The translations under genes were made by a program, and so were the position numbers. From a virus, in IMG/VR virus record IMGVR_UViG_3300011114_000992, positions 1 to 26,195 of that record: DNA of 26,195 nt; one strand, written 5' to 3'. Numbering within the stretch: position 1 is the first letter of the stretch; every line of letters begins with the position of its first letter. The notes beneath the pieces were generated by a model. The model was given only the letters and a program-made list of their open reading frames with translations. It was not told the DNA's origin and did not search any database. Shown here one piece after another: positions 1 to 6,942 of the stretch.

Positions 1-1
1 G

Positions 2-454
2 AAGAACGAAAACGAACTCCTGTTCCCCAATCCGAAAATCAATCAAGTGCTCGCCGACCTGGAGCAATTCGCGAACGAGGGGAAGGTGATTCTCTGGTCG
101 GTGTGGACGGCGGAGCGCGAACTCTTGCGGCTCAAGCTCGACGCCCTCGGCATCCGTCACACCTCCGACCCCGAAGCGTTCAAAACACAACCCGAGCTGA
201 AGGTGTTGGTGGGTTCGCCCAAGCAACACGGCACCGGACTCAATCTCCAGTGCGCTCGGTACCAATTGTGGCTCAGCAGGACGTGGTCTCTCGTCGAGCG
301 CGAGCAAGGCCTACGTCGCAACTTCCGCGTGGGACAGACCGAAAAGACTCACGTGGTCGACTACGTCACCAGCTCCACAATTGACGCTCGTGCATTGAAC
401 GCGCTGGAAAACAAAACCGACCTCCTCAACTTGATAATCAAGGGCAAACTGTGA
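2..454 (+). CDS. SNF2-family DNA helicase, C-terminal part (5' end outside window)
   Basis: The reading frame is open from base 2, so the gene starts upstream and only the last ~150 residues are seen. They form the second RecA-like lobe (helicase C-terminal domain) of an SNF2/DEAD-like ATPase: a strand reading VILWSVWTAERELL, a motif V-like GSPKQHGTGLNLQ, and a motif VI-like EREQGLRRNFRVGQ, close to the usual Q-x-x-x-R-x-x-R-x-GQ of SNF2 proteins with its arginine finger. Many phages carry single-domain SNF2 helicases in their replication module, where they are thought to remodel DNA or forks. An internal GTG at 47 could give a shorter ORF but would cut the domain, so I do not take it as the start. 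The stop overlaps the next start (GTGA). Family is fairly sure; the N-terminal lobe with Walker A and DExH boxes cannot be seen. Confidence 0.85.
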   Translation, partial: KNENELLFPNPKINQVLADLEQFANEGKVILWSVWTAERELLRLKLDALGIRHTSDPEAFKTQPELKVLVGSPKQHGTGLNLQCARYQLWLSRTWSLVEREQGLRRNFRVGQTEKTHVVDYVTSSTIDARALNALENKTDLLNLIIKGKL

Positions 455-789
455 ATGCAAAAGTGTACGTCACCTCCAACCGCATGCGCAAGGACTCTCG
501 CACCGGCGAGCTACGCCCTGCGGTGGATTTGCGCCCTGCGTCAACCTACGGCACGCTCACGCCGATTTTCGATCACGAAATGGACCCCGAGAATCACGAA
601 GACCTGTGTGCTGCGAAGGAGCGGCTGGAGGACTTCGATCAGGAGCGCGACTACGTGCTGCCGTCGGGAGCGCCGATTGCCTCGCTGGTGACGGGGGCGT
701 TGCTGAGGAAAAAGGGGTGCGAGGTGATGAATGTGCTCGAGTGGGACAAGTTCCGACTCCAGTACACGTTGAAGGTGATCGAGCTATGA
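451..789 (+). CDS. hypothetical protein, 112 aa
   Basis: I do not recognise this protein. It starts with GTG at 451, overlapping the helicase stop by four bases, with AAGGG about eight bases upstream, and ends by overlapping the nuclease start (ATGA). It is charged and soluble-looking, without membrane segments or a signal peptide. The middle (residues ~38-68) is acidic, and the last 40 residues (SLVTGALLRKKGCEVMNVLEW) look like a small folded alpha/beta unit. Its place between a helicase and a nuclease gene, translationally coupled to both, suggests a role in DNA replication or recombination, but that is context only. Confidence 0.75.
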   Translation: MNAKVYVTSNRMRKDSRTGELRPAVDLRPASTYGTLTPIFDHEMDPENHEDLCAAKERLEDFDQERDYVLPSGAPIASLVTGALLRKKGCEVMNVLEWDKFRLQYTLKVIEL

Positions 790-1757
790 GCTCCCACCAC
801 GCAAAGCTCGCCCCCTCTGCGGCGGCTCGGTGGAGGGCGTGTCCGGGGTCGGTGAGGCTGAGCGAGGAGGCTCCGCCTCAGCCCCCAGGAGCCGCCGCTC
901 AGGAAGGCACCAACGCGCACACAGTGGCCTCGCGGATGCTGCTGGGGGAGGTGGTCACCGAGCACACCTACCCCGGCATCGAGCTGTATGTCGGGCACGT
1001 GCGCAGCGCCATGAACCGCAAGGGTGCGCGGGCGTGGATCGAGGAGCGGGTGCACCTGACGGAGGCGATCCACGGCACCCCGGACGCGGTGATCCACAGG
1101 CGCAACGAGCTGGAGGTGGTGGATCTGAAGTACGGGTACAACCGGGTCGAGGCGAGGGGCAATGCGCAGTTGATGATTTACGCGGCGGGGGCAATCGCGA
1201 CGCACGGCTTGAGCGTGAAAAAGGTGAAGCTGACGATTGTTCAACCCCGAGCGGGCGGCATCCGCAGCGTCACACTCCGGCGGAAGGAGTTCGAGGCGCT
1301 GATCGGGCCGGTGCACGCGGACGCGGACGTGGCGCTGAACGCGGAGAACCCTCCGCGCAGAGCGGGCGAGCATTGCGCGTATTGTCCCGCAGCGGCAATC
1401 TGCCCCGAGCGCAAGCAAGAGGCGTTGTTCGCGGCGCGCATGGCGTTCACCGATTTGAGCTCCGTGGACGACGAAACCAAGATCTGGGTCCACCTCAACT
1501 CCAAGCGCATCGCGGAGTGGATGGAGCAGGTGGCGACACATTCCCTGCTCCAGCCCCCGCCCGGATACCGGGTGTTGAACGGGAAGGGACGCAGGGTCTG
1601 GCGCACAGACATCGAGCTGCCTCGGGGGCTGAAGGTGTTGACGTTGGCGGAGGCGGAGAAATCCGGTCACAACCTCGACACTCTCACTGTGCTCAAAGAG
1701 GGCAACCCCATTCTGGTCAAGAACGACTCCGAACCGAATGACTTTTCCGAAATCTGA
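786..1757 (+). CDS. DUF2800-family RecB/Cas4-like nuclease
   Basis: A 323-residue PD-(D/E)XK nuclease of the phage DUF2800 type. Visible active-site elements are HGTPDAVI (Asp100) followed by EVVDLKYG (Asp113-x-Lys115), plus a conserved Gln128 in AQLMIYA. Four cysteines sit as in the iron-sulfur nucleases AddB and Cas4: Cys19 near the N-terminus (RACPGS) and a C-terminal C-x2-C-x5-C at 197, 200 and 206, so a 4Fe-4S cluster is likely. Such proteins are expected to cut or resect DNA ends in recombination or replication. I chose ATG 786 because the protein then begins with the family-typical MSSHHAKLAPSAAARW and overlaps the previous stop. The in-frame GTG at 606 would add 60 residues read from the upstream gene's DNA. 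DUF2800 and DUF2815 genes are usually neighbours in phages, as here. Confidence 0.88.
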   Translation: MSSHHAKLAPSAAARWRACPGSVRLSEEAPPQPPGAAAQEGTNAHTVASRMLLGEVVTEHTYPGIELYVGHVRSAMNRKGARAWIEERVHLTEAIHGTPDAVIHRRNELEVVDLKYGYNRVEARGNAQLMIYAAGAIATHGLSVKKVKLTIVQPRAGGIRSVTLRRKEFEALIGPVHADADVALNAENPPRRAGEHCAYCPAAAICPERKQEALFAARMAFTDLSSVDDETKIWVHLNSKRIAEWMEQVATHSLLQPPPGYRVLNGKGRRVWRTDIELPRGLKVLTLAEAEKSGHNLDTLTVLKEGNPILVKNDSEPNDFSEI

Positions 1758-1850
1758 CGCGATGGAACTGGTGTGCATCGCGGAAGAGGCTGTAACGTTG
1801 AAACACACACACCGGATTTTGTTTTCTTAACATTTTAGGAGTAATTCGCA

Positions 1851-2405
1851 ATGAGTAACGAAGCAAAGAAACTCAGCCCCGTTGGTCGCGTTTCGTTCCC
1901 GAGGCTGTTCGAGCCGCAAGTGAACGACCAAGGCCACAAGACGTGGAGCTTGGTGCTGGTGTTTGATAAAAAGGCGCAATCCACTCCGGAATACGCCACC
2001 ATGCTCGCGGCCATCGACGACACCGCCACGGAGCGTTTCGGGCAGAAAGTGCCGTCGGGGGTGAAGCGCAAGTCGCTCGAACCCAAGAGCGGCTACCCCA
2101 TCACGCTCTGCTCCGCCAAGGAGGAGTACTTCGGGTGGGCGGAGGAGGGGGCGGTGATGGTGACGTTTAGCTCGCGGTACACGCCGTTGGTGATTGACCG
2201 GGACAAGACCGAGATTCTGGAGGCGGATGATTTGTACGGAGGGTGTTACGCGAGAGTTTCCTTCACGACGTACGCCTACGACTCTCAGGGCAATCAGGGT
2301 GTGAGCTTCGGGCTGAGGGCGGTGCAAAAGGCCAAGGACGGCGAACGCTTCGGCGGGGCAAAAGCCTCCGCACAGGAGTTCGACGAGCTGAAGGAAGACT
2401 TCTAA
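1851..2405 (+). CDS. DUF2815-family single-stranded DNA-binding protein
   Basis: A 184-residue protein that matches the phage DUF2815 family: an N-terminal GRVSFPRLFEPQ, a central TWSLVLVFDK strand, then DLYGGCYARVSFTTYAY and GVSFGLRAVQK, ending in an acidic tail (FDELKEDF). This is the OB-fold and acidic-tail layout of phage ssDNA-binding proteins such as T7 gp2.5, where the tail contacts partner proteins. It probably coats single-stranded DNA during replication and recombination together with the upstream nuclease and helicase. A good Shine-Dalgarno (TAGGAG) lies ten bases before ATG 1851. The gene is separated from DUF2800 by 93 bases and is followed directly by a terminator. The OB fold is inferred from the family, not from a computed model. 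Confidence 0.85.
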   Translation: MSNEAKKLSPVGRVSFPRLFEPQVNDQGHKTWSLVLVFDKKAQSTPEYATMLAAIDDTATERFGQKVPSGVKRKSLEPKSGYPITLCSAKEEYFGWAEEGAVMVTFSSRYTPLVIDRDKTEILEADDLYGGCYARVSFTTYAYDSQGNQGVSFGLRAVQKAKDGERFGGAKASAQEFDELKEDF

Positions 2406-2428
2406 GCCCTCTGGCAGCGGGCAAGTCC

Positions 2429-2465
2429 GGGGTGCGCAGCTTCAAAGGGCGCACCCCCTTTTTTT
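2429..2465 (+). terminator. Rho-independent terminator after DUF2815 gene
   Basis: The arms GGGGTGCGC (2429-2437) and GCGCACCCC (2449-2457) form a perfect 9-bp GC-rich stem with an 11-base loop, followed by a run of seven T. This should end transcription of the helicase-to-SSB unit. Confidence 0.9.
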
Positions 2466-2497
2466 CAACCTCAAACTGAGCGAAACTGAACCCCCAC

Positions 2498-4591
2498 ATG
2501 GCCATCATCGCATTCAGGCGCAAATCCACAGAGCTCGAACTCCCGGAGGAGTTGTTGAAGGAGCCGAGGTGGATGGTTTGGCGACTCGAAGACGGGCGCA
2601 AAGTCCCCTACTACCCCACCACTCACCGACGCCGGAGCGGCACCATGGAGGTGCCCGAAGACTATGCGCAGATGACGCCCCACGCCATCGCAATGGAGGC
2701 GCTCGAGGACCACTCCCCCGCGTACAGCGGATTGGGACTGGCGATCACGAGCGGGTGGTTGTTGATTGATTTGGACGACGTGATGGATCCGGTGGACGGA
2801 TCCTGGAAAGACGTCTGGGCCGAGGAGTTCACCCGCCGCGCAGCCGCAGCGGGCGCGTTCACGGAGATCTCGTACTCGGGGAGCGGAGTGCACGTGATCG
2901 GGCGGGGCCACGCCCGCAAAGCCGGTCACCGAGGCGTGGCGATCGAAGTGTACCCGAATCGGAGGTTTGTCGCGCTGACGGGTCGGATGTTGCCCGGGAC
3001 GGTGTGTCCGACGGGGGTGGTGGATTGCTCGGAGCTGGCGGAGGAGGCGCTCCAGGAGTACTCTCGGAGGTGCGAGGAGCGGGGGTTGAATGGCCCGGAG
3101 AGCGCATTACGCCCCGCAGAGGACAGAACCTCCCCCTGCACGGTGGAAGGGGCGCTCCTGGACCAGCTGAATGCGCTCCTGGGGGTGTTCACGCCGGACG
3201 ACCGCGAGCAGTGGGTGAAGACGGGGTTGGCGTTGGGTAGGGCGTTCCCGCGCAGCCGCGAGGTGTTCGGGGCGTACGGGGCTTGGGCCAAAGCCTCCCC
3301 CAACTACGCCGGGACACGCGACGACCGCACGATGGAGGATATTTTCTTCCGCCAAGCCGCCATGTCCTCAACCTCCCGGTACACCCTCGACACAATGCTC
3401 CGACAGGCGGAGGCGGTGGGCGTGAACACCAAGCTGTTTGTGCAGGACTTTGACGAGCTGCCGCGCGACGCGGCGGACCCGCAGCGCGCAGCGCGCAAGT
3501 TCGAGTGGGCGGAGCACGTGCTGAAGAGGGGGGAGTTTTTCGACCGCCCCCCGCCCAAGCCCTTCGTCATCGCGGAGGTGCTCCCCAAAGCGCGCACCGC
3601 GTTCATCGGTCGCGGGGGTCTGGGGAAAACCATGCTGCTGTTGTACGAGGCGCTCCACGTGGTGGCGGGGGAGAGGTTGTACGACCGGTTCAACATCCTC
3701 ACGCCCGGACGCGTGCTGTTCCTCACCGCCGAGGAGGAGCGGACGTTGATGGTGAGGAGGGCGGGGGCGTTGCTGGATCGGTTGACGTGGACGGAAGACC
3801 AAAAGCTGAAGGCGTTCGAGGGGCTGGCCATCCAAGACGTCAGCGCCAATATCCCGAAACTGATCGCGCACTCGCGGACGGGGGAGTTTGTGGTGAATGC
3901 GGTGGTGGATAAACTGATTGCAGGGTACAAAGATGCAGACCTGAAGTGGCTCATCATCGACCCCACCGCTTCGTTCGGCCTCAGCGAACAGGCGATGAAC
4001 GACTCGGCCACCGCCATCATGGAAGCGGGCGCGAGGATGGTGGAGGGGCTGGGGGCGGCGGTGACGTTTGTTCACCACGTGAGCAAGGCCGGAAGCCGGG
4101 AGAATGTGGTCGATGCTCACTCGGGGCGAGGCGGCTCGGCGTTCGGGGACTCGTCGAGAGCCTCGCGAGTGCTCACGCCGCGCAACGACGCCTCGGGGCA
4201 AAGCTACGACGCCGCCACAAAGACCTCGCGGCTCACGCTGCACTTTGTTAAAAACTCGTACAGTGCGCCGCTCGCCCCGATGGATCTGGATGTGATTGGG
4301 GGATTCGAAGTGAGGGTGGCGAAACCGGAAACCGTGGACTCGGACGCGGCGCTGGAGGCCTTCCGTGCGCAACTGGCCGAGAACATCCGGCTGGAGGTGG
4401 TGGCGGGCGGCTTTGCACCGGCGATTGAAGCCCTCAGCAGGGCGGGCGGCTACAACATGCGCAAGGAAGCTGTGCGGCGGCGGGTGCTGGAGGAACTCGA
4501 ACGGGGCTGGCTCAAGAACGTCCAGCACCCAACCGATCGGCGCAAGCGCGGGGTGGCCGTTAACGAAGCGTATGACGATGGGAACTTCTGA
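2498..4591 (+). CDS. Primase-polymerase fused to RepA-like helicase
   Basis: A 697-residue replication protein with three recognisable parts. Residues ~1-190 look like an archaeo-eukaryotic primase (PrimPol) domain: WMVWRL near residue 26, the metal-binding DLDD at 91-94, SYSGSGVHVIGRG at 125-137, and EVYPNRRFVALTGR at 150-163, fitting AEP motifs I, II and III. Residues ~219-310 resemble the PriCT-2 primase C-terminal helical domain (LNALLGVFTPDDREQWVKTGLALG). Residues ~355-600 are a RecA/AAA_25 RepA-like ATPase with Walker A GRGGLGKT (371-378), Walker B LKWLIID (482-488) and a sensor-like VTFVHHVSK. The last ~80 residues could be a DNA-binding helical domain. It likely primes and unwinds phage DNA at the fork. 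No Shine-Dalgarno precedes ATG 2498, yet the primase fold begins right after it, so this start is kept. Confidence 0.88.
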   Translation: MAIIAFRRKSTELELPEELLKEPRWMVWRLEDGRKVPYYPTTHRRRSGTMEVPEDYAQMTPHAIAMEALEDHSPAYSGLGLAITSGWLLIDLDDVMDPVDGSWKDVWAEEFTRRAAAAGAFTEISYSGSGVHVIGRGHARKAGHRGVAIEVYPNRRFVALTGRMLPGTVCPTGVVDCSELAEEALQEYSRRCEERGLNGPESALRPAEDRTSPCTVEGALLDQLNALLGVFTPDDREQWVKTGLALGRAFPRSREVFGAYGAWAKASPNYAGTRDDRTMEDIFFRQAAMSSTSRYTLDTMLRQAEAVGVNTKLFVQDFDELPRDAADPQRAARKFEWAEHVLKRGEFFDRPPPKPFVIAEVLPKARTAFIGRGGLGKTMLLLYEALHVVAGERLYDRFNILTPGRVLFLTAEEERTLMVRRAGALLDRLTWTEDQKLKAFEGLAIQDVSANIPKLIAHSRTGEFVVNAVVDKLIAGYKDADLKWLIIDPTASFGLSEQAMNDSATAIMEAGARMVEGLGAAVTFVHHVSKAGSRENVVDAHSGRGGSAFGDSSRASRVLTPRNDASGQSYDAATKTSRLTLHFVKNSYSAPLAPMDLDVIGGFEVRVAKPETVDSDAALEAFRAQLAENIRLEVVAGGFAPAIEALSRAGGYNMRKEAVRRRVLEELERGWLKNVQHPTDRRKRGVAVNEAYDDGNF

Positions 4592-4594
4592 GAT

Positions 4595-4880
4595 ATCTCC
4601 CCCTCCAAACGGAGGGGGATGTTGGGAGGGAGATATGAGAGGGAGGGGGGGAGCGTAAGTCTCCCCCTCCTCTCCTCTCTTCCTAAGAGGGGGAGATATC
4701 GGAGGGGGAGATCTAAGATGATGAATTACAAGGGAAAAGTGGGTAAATTGGGGTAGATCTCCCCCTCCGAGCGGAGGGGGAGATATCGATGTTGATTTAA
4801 AAGGGAAAGTGGGAAAATACGCTGGTGCTGAATTCTCCCTCCCGGAGCCTCGGAGGGGAGAGTTTCGGAGGGGGAGATCT
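4595..4880. repeat. Cluster of GC-rich palindromic hairpin repeats
   Basis: No gene is seen in the 378 bases between the primase-helicase stop and the next start. Most of the stretch is a set of related palindromes built on (A)GATCTCCCCCTCC and its complement. The clearest are a 9-bp stem at 4598-4619, a 9-bp stem with CTCCCCCTC at 4661-4669 and GAGGGGGAG at 4687-4695, a perfect 12-bp stem with GAGC loop at 4757-4784, and an imperfect one at 4834-4861. Extra single arms GGAGGGGGAGAT occur at 4701 and 4867. The spacers at ~4721-4750 and ~4791-4818 are diverged copies of each other (AAGGGAAA-AGTGGG core), so a unit of about 70 bases has been duplicated. There is no T-run, so these are not ordinary terminators. 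They resemble bacterial REP-like extragenic palindromes. Confidence 0.8.
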
Positions 4881-4889
4881 GGCGGATGA

Positions 4890-4969
4890 AAAAAGATGTT
4901 GCCTTCTGAAAAAGATGCAGGCATAATTCGTTCTGTAGTGACCAAACTGACAAAACAGGAGAAACTGAA
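4890..4969 (+). promoter_or_regulatory. Sigma70-like promoter and leader, copy 1
   Basis: TTGCCT at 4899-4904 and CATAAT at 4922-4927 are separated by exactly 17 bases, a good sigma70 arrangement. Transcription would begin near 4934, and AGGAG (4957-4961) precedes ATG 4970. Bases 4890-4947 are identical to 6942-6999 (58 of 58), and a third related copy lies at 6276-6351. It drives the 105-aa gene at 4970 and probably its followers. Confidence 0.75.
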
Positions 4970-5287
4970 ATGCAAATCGAAACCAACCTCTTCACCCAAG
5001 TCGACGAGCTCGGAATGCTGCTGGCTCAGATCAGCGACCTTCAGAAGCGTTCCGACGCAATCAAAGCCAACCTCAAGGAGTTGGGGGCTGATGGGCTGTT
5101 GCAGAAAAAATCCGTCAAGGGCAAAGATGTGCAGTTCATGGAAGGCGCGTTGTTCAGCGCCACGTACGTCGAGAGCAACAGCACGATCTTCGACCGCAAG
5201 AAGTTCGACGAGGCCTACGGCGAGGACGCGTTCAAGTCCGTCAGCAAAATCAGCGCCACATTCAAAATCCTCGTCACCAGCCGCTAA
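4970..5287 (+). CDS. Small hypothetical phage protein with coiled coil, 105 aa
   Basis: I do not recognise a named family. Residues ~8-45 (heptad-like LGMLLAQISDLQKRSDAIKA) look like a coiled coil, followed by a compact alpha/beta part with GALFSATYVES and a C-terminal FKILVTSR strand. No membrane segment or signal peptide is present. ATG 4970 has an AGGAG site eight bases upstream and lies just after promoter copy 1, so it is the first gene of a new transcription unit. Its first codons (QIETN) repeat at the DNA level near the start of the gene at 7023, which has the same leader. Likely an early accessory or host-takeover protein, by context only. Confidence 0.75.
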   Translation: MQIETNLFTQVDELGMLLAQISDLQKRSDAIKANLKELGADGLLQKKSVKGKDVQFMEGALFSATYVESNSTIFDRKKFDEAYGEDAFKSVSKISATFKILVTSR

Positions 5288-5300
5288 GGAGCAACCGAAA

Positions 5301-5564
5301 ATGAAAAAGTCAATTCACGAACTCAAAGCCGGTGATGTTGTGCTGGCGCATGGTGGAAAATTCCGTGTGTCTAAAAATGCACAGGAATCACAAATCCACC
5401 GCCCTCAAGCCGCTCATCTGACCGTTGCGCACGGCCCGTGCGACACTGCTGTGGCGGAGGCTGTTTGCATCCAAGGCAGGGTCCAAGGCTACTTCTCGCC
5501 CGGTAGCACTTGGACTTTTCAAGGCAATTTCTCCGCGCCCCTCTGCACCGTCGAGGAGGGCTGA
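5301..5564 (+). CDS. Small hypothetical protein, 87 aa
   Basis: Start ATG 5301 is chosen because AAGGAG stands ten bases upstream; a longer frame extends to 4896 but reads through promoter copy 1 and the upstream gene. The protein begins with MKKSIHELKAGDVVLAHGGKFRV, a pattern of small beta-barrel proteins in which 'L-x-x-GD-x-V-x-x-x-G' opens the barrel, and later carries HGPCDTAVAEAVCIQG and a hydrophobic, beta-rich end. The reading AGDVVL...GGKFRV...W-F-Q-GN suggests a small SH3- or OB-like fold. Function unknown. Its ribosome-binding leader (5287-5306) is identical over 20 bases to that of the gene at 7023, so leaders in this block are being copied. Confidence 0.75.
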   Translation: MKKSIHELKAGDVVLAHGGKFRVSKNAQESQIHRPQAAHLTVAHGPCDTAVAEAVCIQGRVQGYFSPGSTWTFQGNFSAPLCTVEEG

Positions 5565-5567
5565 GTC

Positions 5568-5834
5568 GTGGATCAATTCCCAAAGATGAAGCAGCTGTTG
5601 ATCAAAACCCTGCAAGACCTGCAGCTGAAACAGATCAGCTCCCGGGAGTGGGATCTTTCCGGAGTGAGCATTCAACAGGAGGGGAGGCGGTTTGTTGTGT
5701 CGTACCCCCTAGTGCGCGAGAGTCGCAGCCGTGAGGAGCCGGATGACGTGGATGTGGCAGAGGGCGGAGAAAGTCCTTCCCTCGAGCTGGCGATTCATCT
5801 GGCTGTTATGATTCATTTCTATCAAGCTCGCTAA
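5568..5834 (+). CDS. Small hypothetical protein, 88 aa
   Basis: Unrecognised. It starts with GTG 5568, eight bases after a strong GAGGAGGG site (5553-5560), and only three bases after the upstream stop, so the two genes are probably coupled. The N-terminal third is helical and basic (MKQLLIKTLQDLQLKQ), the middle has two likely beta strands (VSIQQEGRRFVVSYPL), then an acidic linker and a hydrophobic terminal helix (LELAIHLAVMIHFYQAR). That last helix is too polar at its end to call a membrane segment with confidence. Part of the accessory early block; function not known. Confidence 0.7.
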   Translation: MDQFPKMKQLLIKTLQDLQLKQISSREWDLSGVSIQQEGRRFVVSYPLVRESRSREEPDDVDVAEGGESPSLELAIHLAVMIHFYQAR

Positions 5835-5848
5835 AAAGGATATTCAAA

Positions 5849-6265
5849 ATGAACGGAATGACGGTAGAGCAGGAAGAGAAAGGCATCTTCAAACTGTGGG
5901 CGCTGAACCGAATCGAACAGCGCCGCCACTCGTTGAGGGACGCGACGGAAGCGCGGCAGAAACGCGCAACCCTCATTCGGCGGGTCGCCGAGTACGCGGA
6001 GAACGGCAAGATCGCCATCGTCAACAGCGGGATGGACTGCGACTGCTCCCACTGGGAGAATCGCGTGTCGGTTGTGCGTGCGACGGTGAAGTTGGTGGAC
6101 GAGTGGGTGAATGATTTTTACGCGAATGCCGAGGGGCCGCAGTCCTTCTACCTCGAGCGCCCCAGTGTGGCGAAGCGGCTGGAGCATTCCTCTCGTGATC
6201 TGGTGTTGGAGGCGTTTGAAAACGGGCATTCCCACTCAATTTACTCAATTGGATCAAATAGATAA
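5849..6265 (+). CDS. Hypothetical phage protein, 138 aa
   Basis: Unrecognised but clearly coding: ATG 5849 has AAGGAT nine bases upstream and the gene fills the space between its neighbours. Residues 5-50 are mostly helical and rich in Arg and Glu (IEQRRHSLRDATEARQKRAT), probably a coiled coil. Next comes an Asp-Cys-Asp-Cys segment (MDCDCSHWENR, residues ~62-72) and a second helix (VKLVDEWVNDFY). The C-terminus is Ser/His-rich. The DCDC-H pattern could bind a metal, but two cysteines and one histidine are weak evidence. Last gene before promoter copy 2. Confidence 0.72.
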   Translation: MNGMTVEQEEKGIFKLWALNRIEQRRHSLRDATEARQKRATLIRRVAEYAENGKIAIVNSGMDCDCSHWENRVSVVRATVKLVDEWVNDFYANAEGPQSFYLERPSVAKRLEHSSRDLVLEAFENGHSHSIYSIGSNR

Positions 6266-6275
6266 AATATTATGA

Positions 6276-6351
6276 AAAAGATGTTGCCTTCTGGTTCAAA
6301 CAGGTTCATAATTTAATCAGTTGGACAAACTGATCAAACGGAGCCAAACAG
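6276..6351 (+). promoter_or_regulatory. Sigma70-like promoter and leader, copy 2, with operator-like palindrome
   Basis: TTGCCT (6284-6289) and CATAAT (6307-6312) are again 17 bases apart, although most of the spacer differs from the other two copies, so the boxes themselves seem to be kept by selection. Just after the -10 box lies the inverted repeat ATCAGTT (6316-6322), loop GGACA, AACTGAT (6328-6334), over the expected start of transcription, where a repressor could bind. GGAG (6340-6343) precedes ATG 6352. Confidence 0.7.
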
Positions 6352-6942
6352 ATGAACCAGCAGAAACGAGTCCCAAACTCTTACACCGACGGTGGCCGCG
6401 CTGAGGCGGGTTTTCTCCACGAGTGCAGCGACTGTGCGGTGCGCGCTGTTGCTCTGTTCTGCAACACCACCTACGCCGCTGCGCACGCGCAGCTGAAGGC
6501 GGCGGGTCGCAAAGACGGGCACGGTACTTACAACCACCAGTACGCGCCGAGTTTGGACGCGGCTGCAGGCTACAACGCCAAGTTCAACCTCGACCCAAAG
6601 CTCAGCACCGTGGGTCGGGTGCTCCGGGCGTATCCCAACGCCAAGTTGGCGATCGCCGTTCCGGGCCACATTTTCTACGTTGAGAATGGCATTCAGAGGG
6701 ACACTCACTCAACCTCGCTGCACAGGAGAGTTTCCAAGTTCTGGGTCAAGGACGCCTCCCCGGTGGTCCCGGCTCGGAAAACCCGCTCCAAGGTGCGCGT
6801 GGCTGGGGTTGTTTACCGGAGTGTGTTCGAGGCGTTCGTTCAGCTCGCCCTGCCCCTCTCCAAGCACCAAGCCTTCCGCAAGCAGCTGAAGGCGGCGGGG
6901 CTGGGCGAGTTTGGAGGGCTCTGGTTCGAGGTGGTCGTGTGA
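6352..6942 (+). CDS. Putative papain-like cysteine protease, 196 aa
   Basis: The N-terminal ~120 residues fit a small papain-fold cysteine peptidase: Cys28 at the start of a helix (ECSDCAVRAVALF), a Gly-rich segment (AAGRKDGHGT), then His106 in a strand-turn (VPGHIFYVENG) and Asp117 shortly after (IQRDT). This Cys...His...Asp order and spacing recur in small phage proteins. The C-terminal ~60 residues form a separate unit, VAGVVYRSVFEAFVQLALPL followed by a basic helix, of a kind found in phage proteins and resembling a small DNA-binding helical domain. Possible roles include cleaving or deamidating a host target or maturing a phage protein; nothing in the sequence decides this. It has its own promoter (copy 2). 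The fold assignment is by motif only; an inactive relative is possible. Confidence 0.6.
   Translation: MNQQKRVPNSYTDGGRAEAGFLHECSDCAVRAVALFCNTTYAAAHAQLKAAGRKDGHGTYNHQYAPSLDAAAGYNAKFNLDPKLSTVGRVLRAYPNAKLAIAVPGHIFYVENGIQRDTHSTSLHRRVSKFWVKDASPVVPARKTRSKVRVAGVVYRSVFEAFVQLALPLSKHQAFRKQLKAAGLGEFGGLWFEVVV

Noticed and set aside
606-785. Upstream GTG start for the DUF2800 nuclease
   Set aside because: Adds 60 residues from another frame of the upstream gene; ATG 786 gives the family-like N-terminus and an ATGA overlap.
1758-1850. Promoter in the gap before the DUF2815 gene
   Set aside because: TTGAAA at about 1798 has no acceptable -10 box at 16-18 bases; only the ribosome site is clear.
4365-4658. 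97-codon + strand frame running from the primase gene into the hairpin cluster
   Set aside because: Most of it overlaps the primase-helicase in another frame and the rest is translated repeat; no ribosome site.
4595-4880. CRISPR array
   Set aside because: The repeated units are palindromes in both orientations with unequal, related spacers; there are no regular direct repeats with unique spacers.
4595-4880. Rho-independent terminators
   Set aside because: Stems are strong, but no T-run follows on either strand.
651-4999. Long open frames on the minus strand (651-1808, 3368-4999)
   Set aside because: They run antisense to well-supported genes, are Arg/Pro/His-rich as expected from GC-rich antisense frames, show no motifs and lack ribosome sites.
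4896-5300. Extended open frame leading into the 87-aa gene
   Set aside because: It would translate promoter copy 1 and overlap the 105-aa gene; ATG 5301 has a good ribosome site.
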